From positions 1 to 32,034 of the forward strand of contig JAKPDB010000143.1 of assembly GCA_029552985.1 (NCBI GenBank): a stretch of 32,034 bases of DNA, given 5' to 3'. Both the position numbers and the translations under genes were made by a program. Shown here piece after piece: positions 19,590-28,169 of this stretch (within the stretch, counting starts at the first letter, position 1; every line of letters starts with the position of its first letter). The notes under the pieces are model-generated. The model did not search any database and was not told the origin of the DNA. It was given only the letters and a program-made list of their open reading frames with translations. The DNA is from a bacterium. GTDB taxonomy: Bacteria; Ratteibacteria; UBA8468; B48-G9; DTJG01.

Positions 19590-19690
19590 CAGTAAGCGAC
19601 GAAGATTACTGGACAATGAAGTCCAGAGCCCATCAGGGAAGATTTCAATAAACCACCGAAGGTTTTCAGTCCAATAACGACGTTGTTATT
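19590..19690 (+). ncRNA. Candidate ANTAR-responsive leader 2 with four hexaloop hairpins
   Basis: H1 19590-19611 CAGTAAGC-GACGAA-GATTACTG (one G.A mismatch); H2 19609-19626 CTGGAC-AATGAA-GTCCAG; H3 19650-19665 AAACC-ACCGAA-GGTTT; H4 19673-19690 AATAAC-GACGTT-GTTATT. H2 matches leader 1 P2 at 14 of 16 positions. Confidence 0.65.
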
Positions 19691-19781
19691 CTATTAATAG
19701 TTGAATATCTTTAAAGAGATAAGAGGGATATTTTTAGAGTTTCGAGTTTAGGGTTTCATCGAGGGCACGACATCATTTGTT

Positions 19782-19804
19782 CCCTCTCCCTTGATGGGTG
19801 AGGG
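19782..19804. repeat. Imperfect palindrome CCCTCTCCCTTGATGGGTGAGGG, possible REP-like element
   Basis: CCCTC-T-CCC / GGG-T-GAGGG arms with TTGAT loop; resembles dispersed intergenic palindromes seen in many bacterial genomes. Confidence 0.45.
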
Positions 19805-19865
19805 TGCAAAGGAAGGGTAGGGAAGAGTAAAAATTCGCGCAAACTTCTAACAAAAAGGGAGAAAT

Positions 19866-21188
19866 ATGACGTCAAAAGACGTATTGAAGATGGTTAAGGA
19901 AAATGATGTAAGGTTTGTCAGATTATGGTTTACTGACCTTCTTGGACAGGTAAAAAGTTTTGCAATCACAAGCAGAGAACTTGAAGGAGCTCTTGAAAAC
20001 GGGATGGGTTTTGATGGTTCATCAATCACCGGCTATCAAAGAATAGAAGAATCTGACATGATTGCGATGCCAGACCCTTCCACTTTTGCGATACTTCCCT
20101 GGAGGCCAAAAGAACATGCTGTCGCAAGAATGATATGCGATGTGATGCAACCTGGCGGCAAACCATACGAAGGAGACCCAAGATTTGTGCTTAAAAAGAT
20201 GCTTAATGTAATGAAAAAATCCGGATTTTCTCATTACTATGTGGGACCAGAACTTGAATTTTTCTACCTGAAAAATGACAGATCAAACGAAACTCTGGAC
20301 GCCGGTGGATACTTCGATCTTACTACTCTTGATATTGCATCAGACCTGAGAAGAGATACAGTGCTTGCTCTTGAAAGCATGGGCATAAAAGTTGAGTACT
20401 CGCATCATGAGGTAGGTCCTTCTCAACACGAAATAGATATGAGATATGAAGACGCCCTGAAAATGGCTGATAATGTCATCACCTACAGAGTGGTTGTTAA
20501 AGAAATAGCAAGCATGCATGGCGTTTATGCAACATTTATGCCAAAACCGATTTTTGGTGTCAATGGAAGCGGTATGCATACTCATCAATCTCTTTTCATC
20601 GACGACAAAAATGCGTTTTTTGACCCAAAAGACCAGTATCACCTTTCTGATGTCGCAAAAAAATTTATTGCAGGGCAACTTGTTCATGCGAAAGAAATAT
20701 GTGCGGTATTTGCTCAATGGGTGAACTCCTATAAACGGCTGGTACCAGGATATGAAGCACCAGTTTACATCGCCTGGTCACAAAGAAACAGGTCTGCATT
20801 AATCAGGGTTCCATATTACCATCCAGGTAAACAACAGGCAACCAGAGCAGAATTTAGAGCATGCGACCCTTCGTGCAATCCATATTTGACCTTTGCCTGT
20901 CTTCTTGGAGCAGGATTACAGGGTATAAAAAATGACTACACCTTGAAATCTCCAATAGACCGGAACCTTTATCATCTTTCTGAAGTTGAACGAAAACAGA
21001 TGGGAATAGAAAGTTTACCCGGAAACCTTGGTGAGGCAATTTCCAATCTTGAACAAAGCAAATTGGTAAAAGAAATTCTCGGAGAACACATTTTTGGAAG
21101 ATTTTTAAAAATAAAGAAACAGGAATGGGAAGATTACAGAATTCAGGTGACAGAGTATGAACTTCAAAAATATCTGCCAGTTCTCTGA
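19866..21188 (+). CDS. glnA: Glutamine synthetase type I (paralog 1)
   Basis: MGFDGSSITGYQRIEESDM, VGPELEFFY, SHHEVGPSQHEIDMRY, FMPKPIFGVNGSGMHTHQSLF, NSYKRLVPGYEAP, RNRSALIRVP. Confidence 0.96.
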   Translation: MTSKDVLKMVKENDVRFVRLWFTDLLGQVKSFAITSRELEGALENGMGFDGSSITGYQRIEESDMIAMPDPSTFAILPWRPKEHAVARMICDVMQPGGKPYEGDPRFVLKKMLNVMKKSGFSHYYVGPELEFFYLKNDRSNETLDAGGYFDLTTLDIASDLRRDTVLALESMGIKVEYSHHEVGPSQHEIDMRYEDALKMADNVITYRVVVKEIASMHGVYATFMPKPIFGVNGSGMHTHQSLFIDDKNAFFDPKDQYHLSDVAKKFIAGQLVHAKEICAVFAQWVNSYKRLVPGYEAPVYIAWSQRNRSALIRVPYYHPGKQQATRAEFRACDPSCNPYLTFACLLGAGLQGIKNDYTLKSPIDRNLYHLSEVERKQMGIESLPGNLGEAISNLEQSKLVKEILGEHIFGRFLKIKKQEWEDYRIQVTEYELQKYLPVL

Positions 21189-22284
21189 TGACAGAAAAGT
21201 TCGCATACCATCAGGATGTGGAATAGCAGGCATATTCAATAAACATGGCGAACTGTTATCAGGCGAAATCATTGTGAGAGCCATCGACTCAATGAAAGAC
21301 AGAGGCAATGGTCTCGGCAGTGGCTATGCTGGTTATGGAATATATCAGGACTGCAGAAATTACTGGTGTTTTCACCTGCTTTATAACCAGGCCACTGCCA
21401 GAGACCAGGTGGAACAATACTTGAAAACTTATTTCAATGTGAAATTATCAGAACAAATACCAACAAGAAAAGTCAAATCTATCAAGAATCCTCCTGTGCT
21501 CTGGCGGTATTTTTTGGAAACAAAAGAACAAATGCCTTCAGAAAAAGAAGAAAATTTAATTGTTTCTGTGTGCATGGGGATTAATCATAATGCAAACGAT
21601 GCCTTTGTAATTTCTTCGGGCAAGAATATGGGAATTTTCAAAGGAGTGGGAGAACCATCTGAAATAGCAGATTTTTACAAATTAGAAGATTACAAAGGAT
21701 ATCTATGGACAGGACACAACAGGTTTCCTACCAATACTGTTGGATGGTGGGGAGGAGCGCATCCATTCGGTCTTCTTGATTGGTCAGTGGTTCACAATGG
21801 CGAAATATCTTCTTATGGTGTTAACCGGAGATATCTTGAAAACTTTGGATACTATTGTTCATTATTCACGGATACTGAAGTCATCACTTACCTTTTTGAC
21901 CTTCTTGCCAGGAGACAGAATCTTTCCCTTGACACGATTGGTAAAATCATAGCAGCGCCTTTCTGGATTCAATTAGAAAATTATTCCGATGAAGAAAAAC
22001 ACCTTCTCAAATGGCTCAGAATTATATATGGACCAGCGCTTGTTAATGGTCCTTTCAGTATTATCGTCGCCAGGAGCAATTTTATGCTGGGAATCAATGA
22101 CAGGGTCAAATTAAGACCGCTTGTTGCAGCAGAAAAAGGTAGCACCTTTTTTCTTGCTTCAGAGGAATCCGCAATTTGCTGCATGGAGAAAAATCCAGAC
22201 AGGACATGGACACCAAAAGCAGGAACCATGACTGTTTGTTTTTATGAAAAGGAGCATTATGGCAATTCCAAAGATTGTACCTGA
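21157..22284 (+). CDS. Class II glutamine amidotransferase domain protein (glutamate synthase GATase subunit)
   Basis: SGCGIAGIFNKHGELL with candidate nucleophile Cys after a short leader, GHNRFPTNT..GWWGGAHPFGLLDWSVVHNGEISSYG; overlaps glnA by 32 nt. Confidence 0.88.
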   Translation: MNFKNICQFSDDRKVRIPSGCGIAGIFNKHGELLSGEIIVRAIDSMKDRGNGLGSGYAGYGIYQDCRNYWCFHLLYNQATARDQVEQYLKTYFNVKLSEQIPTRKVKSIKNPPVLWRYFLETKEQMPSEKEENLIVSVCMGINHNANDAFVISSGKNMGIFKGVGEPSEIADFYKLEDYKGYLWTGHNRFPTNTVGWWGGAHPFGLLDWSVVHNGEISSYGVNRRYLENFGYYCSLFTDTEVITYLFDLLARRQNLSLDTIGKIIAAPFWIQLENYSDEEKHLLKWLRIIYGPALVNGPFSIIVARSNFMLGINDRVKLRPLVAAEKGSTFFLASEESAICCMEKNPDRTWTPKAGTMTVCFYEKEHYGNSKDCT

Positions 22285-23761
22285 TTTCAGAGTTATTAGA
22301 GATGAAAACCTGTGTATCAATTGCCAAGCGTGTTGCAGGGTTTGTTCCAATGATACTCACTCTTTCGACCAGAATATTGCGAAAATCATTTCAGACCATA
22401 GAAAGTGCGTGGGATGTCACTTCTGCGAGGAAATATGCTCTACAGGCGCCCTGACCATAGAAAAATGTTATTCGCAGATTCGCGAAAATTTCAACTGGAA
22501 TGAAGTGGATTTTAAAAATCTTATGAAGCAGGCGCATTCTGGAGGCATCCTGTTAACAGGCATGGGAAATGATAGGCCGTGGATTAATTATTTTGACCAT
22601 ATTGTTCTTAATGCTTCACAGGTTACCAATCCTTCGATAGACCCATTGAGAGAACCAATGGAAATCAAAACTTTTATAGGCAGAAAACCAGACAGCATTG
22701 AACAGCTAAAGAAAGAGAAAAAACTTCCTATTCTGCTTGAAACTGAAATACCGGTTTTGTTTTCTGCAATGAGTTATGGTTCAATTTCGCTGAATGCCTG
22801 CAAATCCATTGCCGCTGCTGCATGGGAAGCAAAGACCTATTGGAATACAGGTGAAGGTGGATTGCCTGAAAGTTTGAAAAAATTTGTTTCAAGAACAATC
22901 GTTCAGGTTGCATCTGGCAGGTTCGGCGTGGATGCCAGGTATCTTAATGAAGCATCAGCAATAGAAATAAAAATTGGTCAGGGCGCAAAACCTGGAATAG
23001 GAGGACATCTACCAGGAGAAAAGGTTACTGCTGATATTTCAGCAGCGCGAAAAATACCAGAAGGTACTGATGCCATATCTCCTGCTCCACATCATGACAT
23101 TTACTCTATTGAAGATTTGAAACAACTGATCTATGCATTGAAAGAAACTGTTGACTACAAAAAACCTGTGGGTGTTAAGGTCGCTGCTGTTCACAATATC
23201 GCTCCCATTGTCAGCGGCATTGTACGAGCCGGCGCTGACTTTGTGACGATTGACGGATTCAGGGGCGGAACAGGCGCAGCACCAGTTGTTATCAGAAACA
23301 ATGTTGGCATACCGATTGAAATTGCAATCGCTACTGTCGACAGCAGATTGAGACAGGAGGGTATAAGAAATCATGCTTCAATTATTGCTGCTGGCGGTAT
23401 CAGGTCAAGCGCTGATGTGGTAAAAGCCATTGCTCTTGGAGCTGATGCTGTGTACATAGGAACTGCCACGCTGGTTGCACTGGGCTGTCATATATGTCAG
23501 AAGTGTTATACTGGAAAGTGTAACTGGGGAATTGCAACACAGGATCCATATCTAACGCGAAGATTGAACCCTGAAATAGGCAAAAGACGGCTTACCAATT
23601 TACTCAGAGCATGGGCACTAGAAATTAAAGAAATGATGGGTGGAATGGGAATCAATGCCATTGAATCTCTCAGGGGTAACAGAGATCAGCTTCGGGGCAT
23701 TGGATTAAATGATAAAGAACTGGCACTTCTTGGTATTAAGCACGCGGGAGACGCATGGTAA
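22259..23761 (+). CDS. Archaeal-type glutamate synthase FMN subunit with N-terminal 2x[4Fe-4S]
   Basis: CINCQACCRVC, CVGCHFCEEICSTGA; SYGSISLNACKSIA, NTGEGGLPE, GQGAKPGIGGHLPG, FVTIDGFRGGTGAAP, CHICQKCYTGKCNWGIATQ. AAAGGAG before ATG at 22259. Confidence 0.93.
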   Translation: MAIPKIVPDFRVIRDENLCINCQACCRVCSNDTHSFDQNIAKIISDHRKCVGCHFCEEICSTGALTIEKCYSQIRENFNWNEVDFKNLMKQAHSGGILLTGMGNDRPWINYFDHIVLNASQVTNPSIDPLREPMEIKTFIGRKPDSIEQLKKEKKLPILLETEIPVLFSAMSYGSISLNACKSIAAAAWEAKTYWNTGEGGLPESLKKFVSRTIVQVASGRFGVDARYLNEASAIEIKIGQGAKPGIGGHLPGEKVTADISAARKIPEGTDAISPAPHHDIYSIEDLKQLIYALKETVDYKKPVGVKVAAVHNIAPIVSGIVRAGADFVTIDGFRGGTGAAPVVIRNNVGIPIEIAIATVDSRLRQEGIRNHASIIAAGGIRSSADVVKAIALGADAVYIGTATLVALGCHICQKCYTGKCNWGIATQDPYLTRRLNPEIGKRRLTNLLRAWALEIKEMMGGMGINAIESLRGNRDQLRGIGLNDKELALLGIKHAGDAW

Positions 23762-24228
23762 AAAATTCAAAAAGAAAAACCATTAACACAATTATTGCCA
23801 GGGAAGAATTCTGCATTGGTTGTCGACTGTGTGAAATTGCCTGTATTACCGCACACTCAAAAACGAAAAATATTATTAAGGCGTTCAAAGGGGAATATCC
23901 CCTGCCAGATTCCGCAATTGTTTTTGAGGAAAAAGGTCATATTTCTTTTGCTCTTCAGTGCAGACATTGTGATGATGCGCTATGCGTGGAGTGCTGTATC
24001 ACTGGTGCGATGACAAAAAAAGATGGTAAGGTGATATACAGGAAGGAGTTATGTGTTGGTTGCTGGATGTGTGTGATGGTATGCTCGTTCGGAGTGATTT
24101 CCCCTGATATCACTGCTTCTAAAATAAAATCAAAATGCGATTTTTGTCTTGAAACAGGAAAACCCGCCTGTGTTGAAATTTGCCCCAATGAAGCACTGGT
24201 TTTGAAGGAGGACAATGAACAGGACTGA
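23755..24228 (+). CDS. 4Fe-4S ferredoxin-type electron transfer protein (HycB/CooF-like)
   Basis: CIGCRLCEIAC, CRHCDDALCVECC, CVGCWMCVMVCSFG, CDFCLETGKPACVEICP. Confidence 0.9.
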   Translation: MVKNSKRKTINTIIAREEFCIGCRLCEIACITAHSKTKNIIKAFKGEYPLPDSAIVFEEKGHISFALQCRHCDDALCVECCITGAMTKKDGKVIYRKELCVGCWMCVMVCSFGVISPDITASKIKSKCDFCLETGKPACVEICPNEALVLKEDNEQD

Positions 24229-25507
24229 TTATCTCATTATCGGTAATTCTGTCTGTGGCGTCAATGCCATAGAGGGTATTCGTGAATATGACCCCAAAGG
24301 CGAAATTCTTGTGCTGTCAGATGAACCGTTTGAAAATTACTCAAGACCATTAATTTCATATTATCTGGGAGGAAAGATTTCGCAGCAACAAACCAGATTC
24401 AGGGACGAATCTTTTTATTCAGATATGAAGGCTCAACTGCTTGTTAACAATCCTGCCGTTTTTCTTGACTGTCGCAACCATGAAATAAAAGTTTCAAAAG
24501 GAAGGAAAATCAGGTATAAAAAACTTCTGATTGCGACTGGAGCAAAACCATGGATTCCTGCGATTGACGGATTTGCCAATCACTTAGAGGGAATTTTTAC
24601 TTTTTATTCAATGAATGATGCCATATCTCTGGCGCAATATATCCAATCTTTAAATCCACACAATTGCGTGATTCTGGGAGCAGGACTTATCGGATTAAAA
24701 GCAGCAGAAGGTCTATTGATGAGAAAAATTCCTGTAACAATTGTTGAGATGGCTGACAGAATTCTTCCAAACACAATGGATGTGAAAGGGTCTGAAATTT
24801 TTCAATCGTATCTTGTTAGGCACAATTCCGCATTTATGAAAAATGATACCATTGTCAAAATTGAAAGTAAAGATAAAAGAATAAAACGGGTAATTCTGAA
24901 AAGCGGGAAAAAGATTGAAACAGAATGTCTTATCGTTGCTGTTGGGGTACGGCCCAATACATCTATTGTCGCAGAAAGCTCCATTCTGGTAAAACGTGGC
25001 ATTATTGTTGACAACAAACTTAACACGAGTGTTCCTGACATATTTGCAGCAGGAGATGTTACGGAAAGTCCTGATTTTTTTGAAAATAAACACGCGCTCA
25101 TTCCTATCTGGCCAGTGGCTGCGAAAACAGGGAAAATTGCAGGAGCCAATATGACTGGGCAGGAAATTTCCTATACAGGTCTTTATCCCATGAATTCTAT
25201 ACAGATTTTTGGGCTACCTGCGATTTCTTTTGGCATCACAAATCCCCAACCCCAAAATTTTGAGATACTGGAAAAATATCAACCAGAAAACAATTTCTAT
25301 CGCAAATGTGTGCTTCGTGATGACAGAATTGTTGGTTGTATCCTAATAGGAAATATTAACAGAGCCGGGATTTATAACCTTCTGATAAGAGAAAAAATTT
25401 CTGTAGCAGCATTCAAAAAAGATTTACTGGAAGAATCCTTTGGATTTTTGATGCTTCCAAAAGAGGTTAGGAAACATATCGTTGTTGGAGAAAGTATGGA
25501 GGTTTGA
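24215..25507 (+). CDS. NAD(P)/FAD-dependent oxidoreductase (pyridine nucleotide-disulfide family)
   Basis: DYLIIGNSVCGVNAIEGI, LLIATGAKPWIP, VILGAGLIGLKAAEGL, IFAAGDVTE. Confidence 0.92.
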   Translation: MNRTDYLIIGNSVCGVNAIEGIREYDPKGEILVLSDEPFENYSRPLISYYLGGKISQQQTRFRDESFYSDMKAQLLVNNPAVFLDCRNHEIKVSKGRKIRYKKLLIATGAKPWIPAIDGFANHLEGIFTFYSMNDAISLAQYIQSLNPHNCVILGAGLIGLKAAEGLLMRKIPVTIVEMADRILPNTMDVKGSEIFQSYLVRHNSAFMKNDTIVKIESKDKRIKRVILKSGKKIETECLIVAVGVRPNTSIVAESSILVKRGIIVDNKLNTSVPDIFAAGDVTESPDFFENKHALIPIWPVAAKTGKIAGANMTGQEISYTGLYPMNSIQIFGLPAISFGITNPQPQNFEILEKYQPENNFYRKCVLRDDRIVGCILIGNINRAGIYNLLIREKISVAAFKKDLLEESFGFLMLPKEVRKHIVVGESMEV

Positions 25508-25508
25508 A

Positions 25509-26240
25509 ATGAAAAAAAGGATTGATGCTGCAAAAATGGATTTTAATATTTTGAATAAAACTTTGCGTGCAGCCATTGATGATGGATATGACGATATTGA
25601 AATCAATAATGTCTGTGGACAGAGATTTATTTGCGCAGGACTTGAAAAAAATATTACAGTTCGCATCACAGGGATTCCAGGCAATGACCTTGGTGCTTTC
25701 TTATCAGCAGGGACAATAATTGTTAACGGAAATGTCCAGGACGGTTGTGGGAATACAATGAATGGAGGAAGAATTATTGTGAATGGCAATGCCGGGGATA
25801 TTCTTGGTCACTCCATGAAAGGAGGAGAAATTTATGTGAAAAAAAATGCTGGATACAGAATTGGTATCCACATGAAAGCATATGAAAATGATTTTCCGGT
25901 TGTAGTCATTGGCGGAAGCTGCGGCGCTTTTCTCGGCGAATATCAGGCAGGCGGAATGATTATCGTGCTCAAGATATTTGATAATCCATTCGTTGATACA
26001 TTTTTCACAGGCACAGGTATGCACGGAGGAAAAATTTTTATTAGGGGCTCTTTCAAAGAAAAAAACCCTGGCAAGGAAGTTCGCACCAGAGTTGCCAGTT
26101 TTGAAGAAATGGCGTTTATAAAACAATATGTCGAAAAATTCGGCAGTTTTTTTGTTGTACCGTCCAATCTTCTCGATGACGAATTTACAGTGATCTTTCC
26201 TTATTCCCACAGGCCATATGGCAGAATATACTCTTATTGA
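25509..26240 (+). CDS. Glutamate synthase alpha-subunit domain 3 (GXGXG) protein
   Basis: IPGNDLGAFLSAGTIIVNGNVQDGCGNTMNGGRIIVNGNAGDILGHSMKGGEIYVKKNAGYRIG repeats; GGAGG SD before ATG at 25509. Confidence 0.9.
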   Translation: MKKRIDAAKMDFNILNKTLRAAIDDGYDDIEINNVCGQRFICAGLEKNITVRITGIPGNDLGAFLSAGTIIVNGNVQDGCGNTMNGGRIIVNGNAGDILGHSMKGGEIYVKKNAGYRIGIHMKAYENDFPVVVIGGSCGAFLGEYQAGGMIIVLKIFDNPFVDTFFTGTGMHGGKIFIRGSFKEKNPGKEVRTRVASFEEMAFIKQYVEKFGSFFVVPSNLLDDEFTVIFPYSHRPYGRIYSY

Positions 26241-26253
26241 ATTTTTTTGCCAG

Positions 26254-26290
26254 TGTCAAAAATATAGATTATTATAATTATGTCAAAAAT
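26254..26290. repeat. 10-bp direct repeat TGTCAAAAAT (26254-26263 and 26281-26290)
   Basis: Exact copies 27 bp apart in the gap upstream of the second glnA. Confidence 0.5.
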
Positions 26291-26319
26291 GTTCTGCGTA
26301 AGATAATTGGAGGTAATAC

Positions 26320-27642
26320 ATGGACAACAACGAAGTTTTGAAACAGGTTAGAGTTGACAGGGTGCAATTTGTAGAATTGTGGTTTGTTGATATTCTGGGA
26401 CAACTGAAGACAGTCACAATCACAACTGATGAACTTGAAAAAGCGTTTGATGAAGGAATTGGATTTGATGGTTCCTCAATAGAGGGGTTTGCAAGAATCT
26501 ATGAAAGTGACCTGGTTTTGAAACCTGAGCCAGATACATATCTTGTGCTACCATGGTCAAAACTTCCAACAGTGAGATTTTTCTGCTCTATTTATACTCC
26601 TGAAGGAAAATTTTATGATGGTGATTCAAGGTACGCGTTGAAAAGGTATCTTGAAAAAATCAAGGAGAACGGTTATACAATGAATGTGGGACCTGAGCTT
26701 GAATATTTTTATTTTAAGACACCAGAAAATCCTGGTCTTATTGACCAGTCGACATATTTTGATTTTATTCCTGCAGACATTGGTTCTCAGGTGAGAAATG
26801 AAACAGTATCTTTATGCGCAAAAATGGGAATGAAGGTTGAGGCAGCTCATCACGAGGTTGCTCCAAGCCAACATGAGATTGATGTAAGATATGCGGATGC
26901 CCTGAAAATGGCTGATATGATGGTAACATTGAAGGTGCTGATAAAACAGGTTGCTGCTGAACATGGTATTTATGCAACATTTATGCCAAAACCCCTTTTC
27001 GGTCATAATGGAAGCGGACTACATATTCATCAGTCCCTTTTCAAAGATGGCAAAAACGCATTTTTTGATGAGAAAGACCCGAATTATCTCTCATCAATTG
27101 CAAAGTCATACACTGCAGGCATTCTGAAATACATCAGGGAGATTACATCCATATGCAATCAATGGGTTAATTCATATAAACGGCTTGTTCCTGGATTTGA
27201 GGCGCCAGTTTATATTTCCTGGGGAAGAAAAAATCGTTCTGCCCTTGTTCGGGTTCCCATTTATAAACCTGGCAAGGAAAGCGCCAGTCGCATTGAATTG
27301 AGAAGTCCTGACCCTGCGTGCAACATGTATCTTGCCTTTACAGTGATTCTTGCTGCTGGATACGCTGGAATAGACGAAAATCTCAAATTGCCAGAACCTG
27401 TTGAAACAGACATTACAGACATTTATGAAATGACTGCTGAAGAAAAGGCAAAAAACAGCATAGAAACATTGCCCGGTAGTTTAATCGAGGCCATTCATGA
27501 AACTGAAAAGAGCAAACTTGTTAGGGATGCCCTCGGTGAACATATATTTACAAAATTCATAGAAAACAAGAAGATTGAATGGGATAAATACAGAATATGC
27601 GTTAGCCAGTATGAACTTGAAAATTATTTCCCTGTACTCTGA
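26320..27642 (+). CDS. glnA: Glutamine synthetase type I (paralog 2)
   Basis: GIGFDGSSIEGFARIYESDL, VGPELEYFYF, AAHHEVAPSQHEIDVRY, FMPKPLFGHNGSGLHIHQSLF, NSYKRLVPGFEAP, KNRSALVRVP; GGAGG SD. Confidence 0.96.
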   Translation: MDNNEVLKQVRVDRVQFVELWFVDILGQLKTVTITTDELEKAFDEGIGFDGSSIEGFARIYESDLVLKPEPDTYLVLPWSKLPTVRFFCSIYTPEGKFYDGDSRYALKRYLEKIKENGYTMNVGPELEYFYFKTPENPGLIDQSTYFDFIPADIGSQVRNETVSLCAKMGMKVEAAHHEVAPSQHEIDVRYADALKMADMMVTLKVLIKQVAAEHGIYATFMPKPLFGHNGSGLHIHQSLFKDGKNAFFDEKDPNYLSSIAKSYTAGILKYIREITSICNQWVNSYKRLVPGFEAPVYISWGRKNRSALVRVPIYKPGKESASRIELRSPDPACNMYLAFTVILAAGYAGIDENLKLPEPVETDITDIYEMTAEEKAKNSIETLPGSLIEAIHETEKSKLVRDALGEHIFTKFIENKKIEWDKYRICVSQYELENYFPVL

Positions 27643-27647
27643 TTTAT

Positions 27648-28169
27648 ATGCACTATATTCTGGATGGAAACAATATCATCAAGCACAGATTATGGAATCA
27701 GGGCAAACAAATTTTTGATGACAGGTTATCTCTGATTATTTCCCTGAAAGAATACTGCAACCAGCATCCATCTGTAAAATTTACGGTTGTATTCGACGGA
27801 TGGACTAGCATTTCTTCATCTCACCCGGGCATCAAAATCATCTGGTCTGATGACGAATCCGCTGATAGCGTGATTATCAGAAAACTTGCTTGCGCAGACA
27901 AAACAAGCATTATCGTTTCAAACGATAATCAAATTAGAAACAGAGCAAAATTCGCAGGGTTTAAAATTCTCAAAGTAGAGGAATTTCTCGCCATTTTAGA
28001 AAAAAGAAAAAACGAAAAAAAATCTAAATCCATAGATAGCAAAGAGAAAAAAATCTCTTATAACCGGGTACCGCAAATACAGAAAGAACTGGAGGAATAT
28101 TATGAAAGTCACTACCAGGAAACAGAATATATTAGAAAATTTAGAAAAAGACATAAGAAATTTTTTTGA
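27648..28169 (+). CDS. YacP-like NYN domain protein (predicted RNase)
   Basis: MHYILDGNNIIKH, VVFDGWTS, IIVSNDNQIRNRAKFAGFKIL: NYN/PIN-like acidic pattern. Confidence 0.8.
   Translation: MHYILDGNNIIKHRLWNQGKQIFDDRLSLIISLKEYCNQHPSVKFTVVFDGWTSISSSHPGIKIIWSDDESADSVIIRKLACADKTSIIVSNDNQIRNRAKFAGFKILKVEEFLAILEKRKNEKKSKSIDSKEKKISYNRVPQIQKELEEYYESHYQETEYIRKFRKRHKKFF

Noticed and set aside
19650-19672. Glutamine riboswitch (glnA RNA) suggested by CCGAAGG near glnA
   Set aside because: The matching 5' CGUUCA-type segment and GAACG arm are absent; the segment fits a simple hexaloop hairpin.
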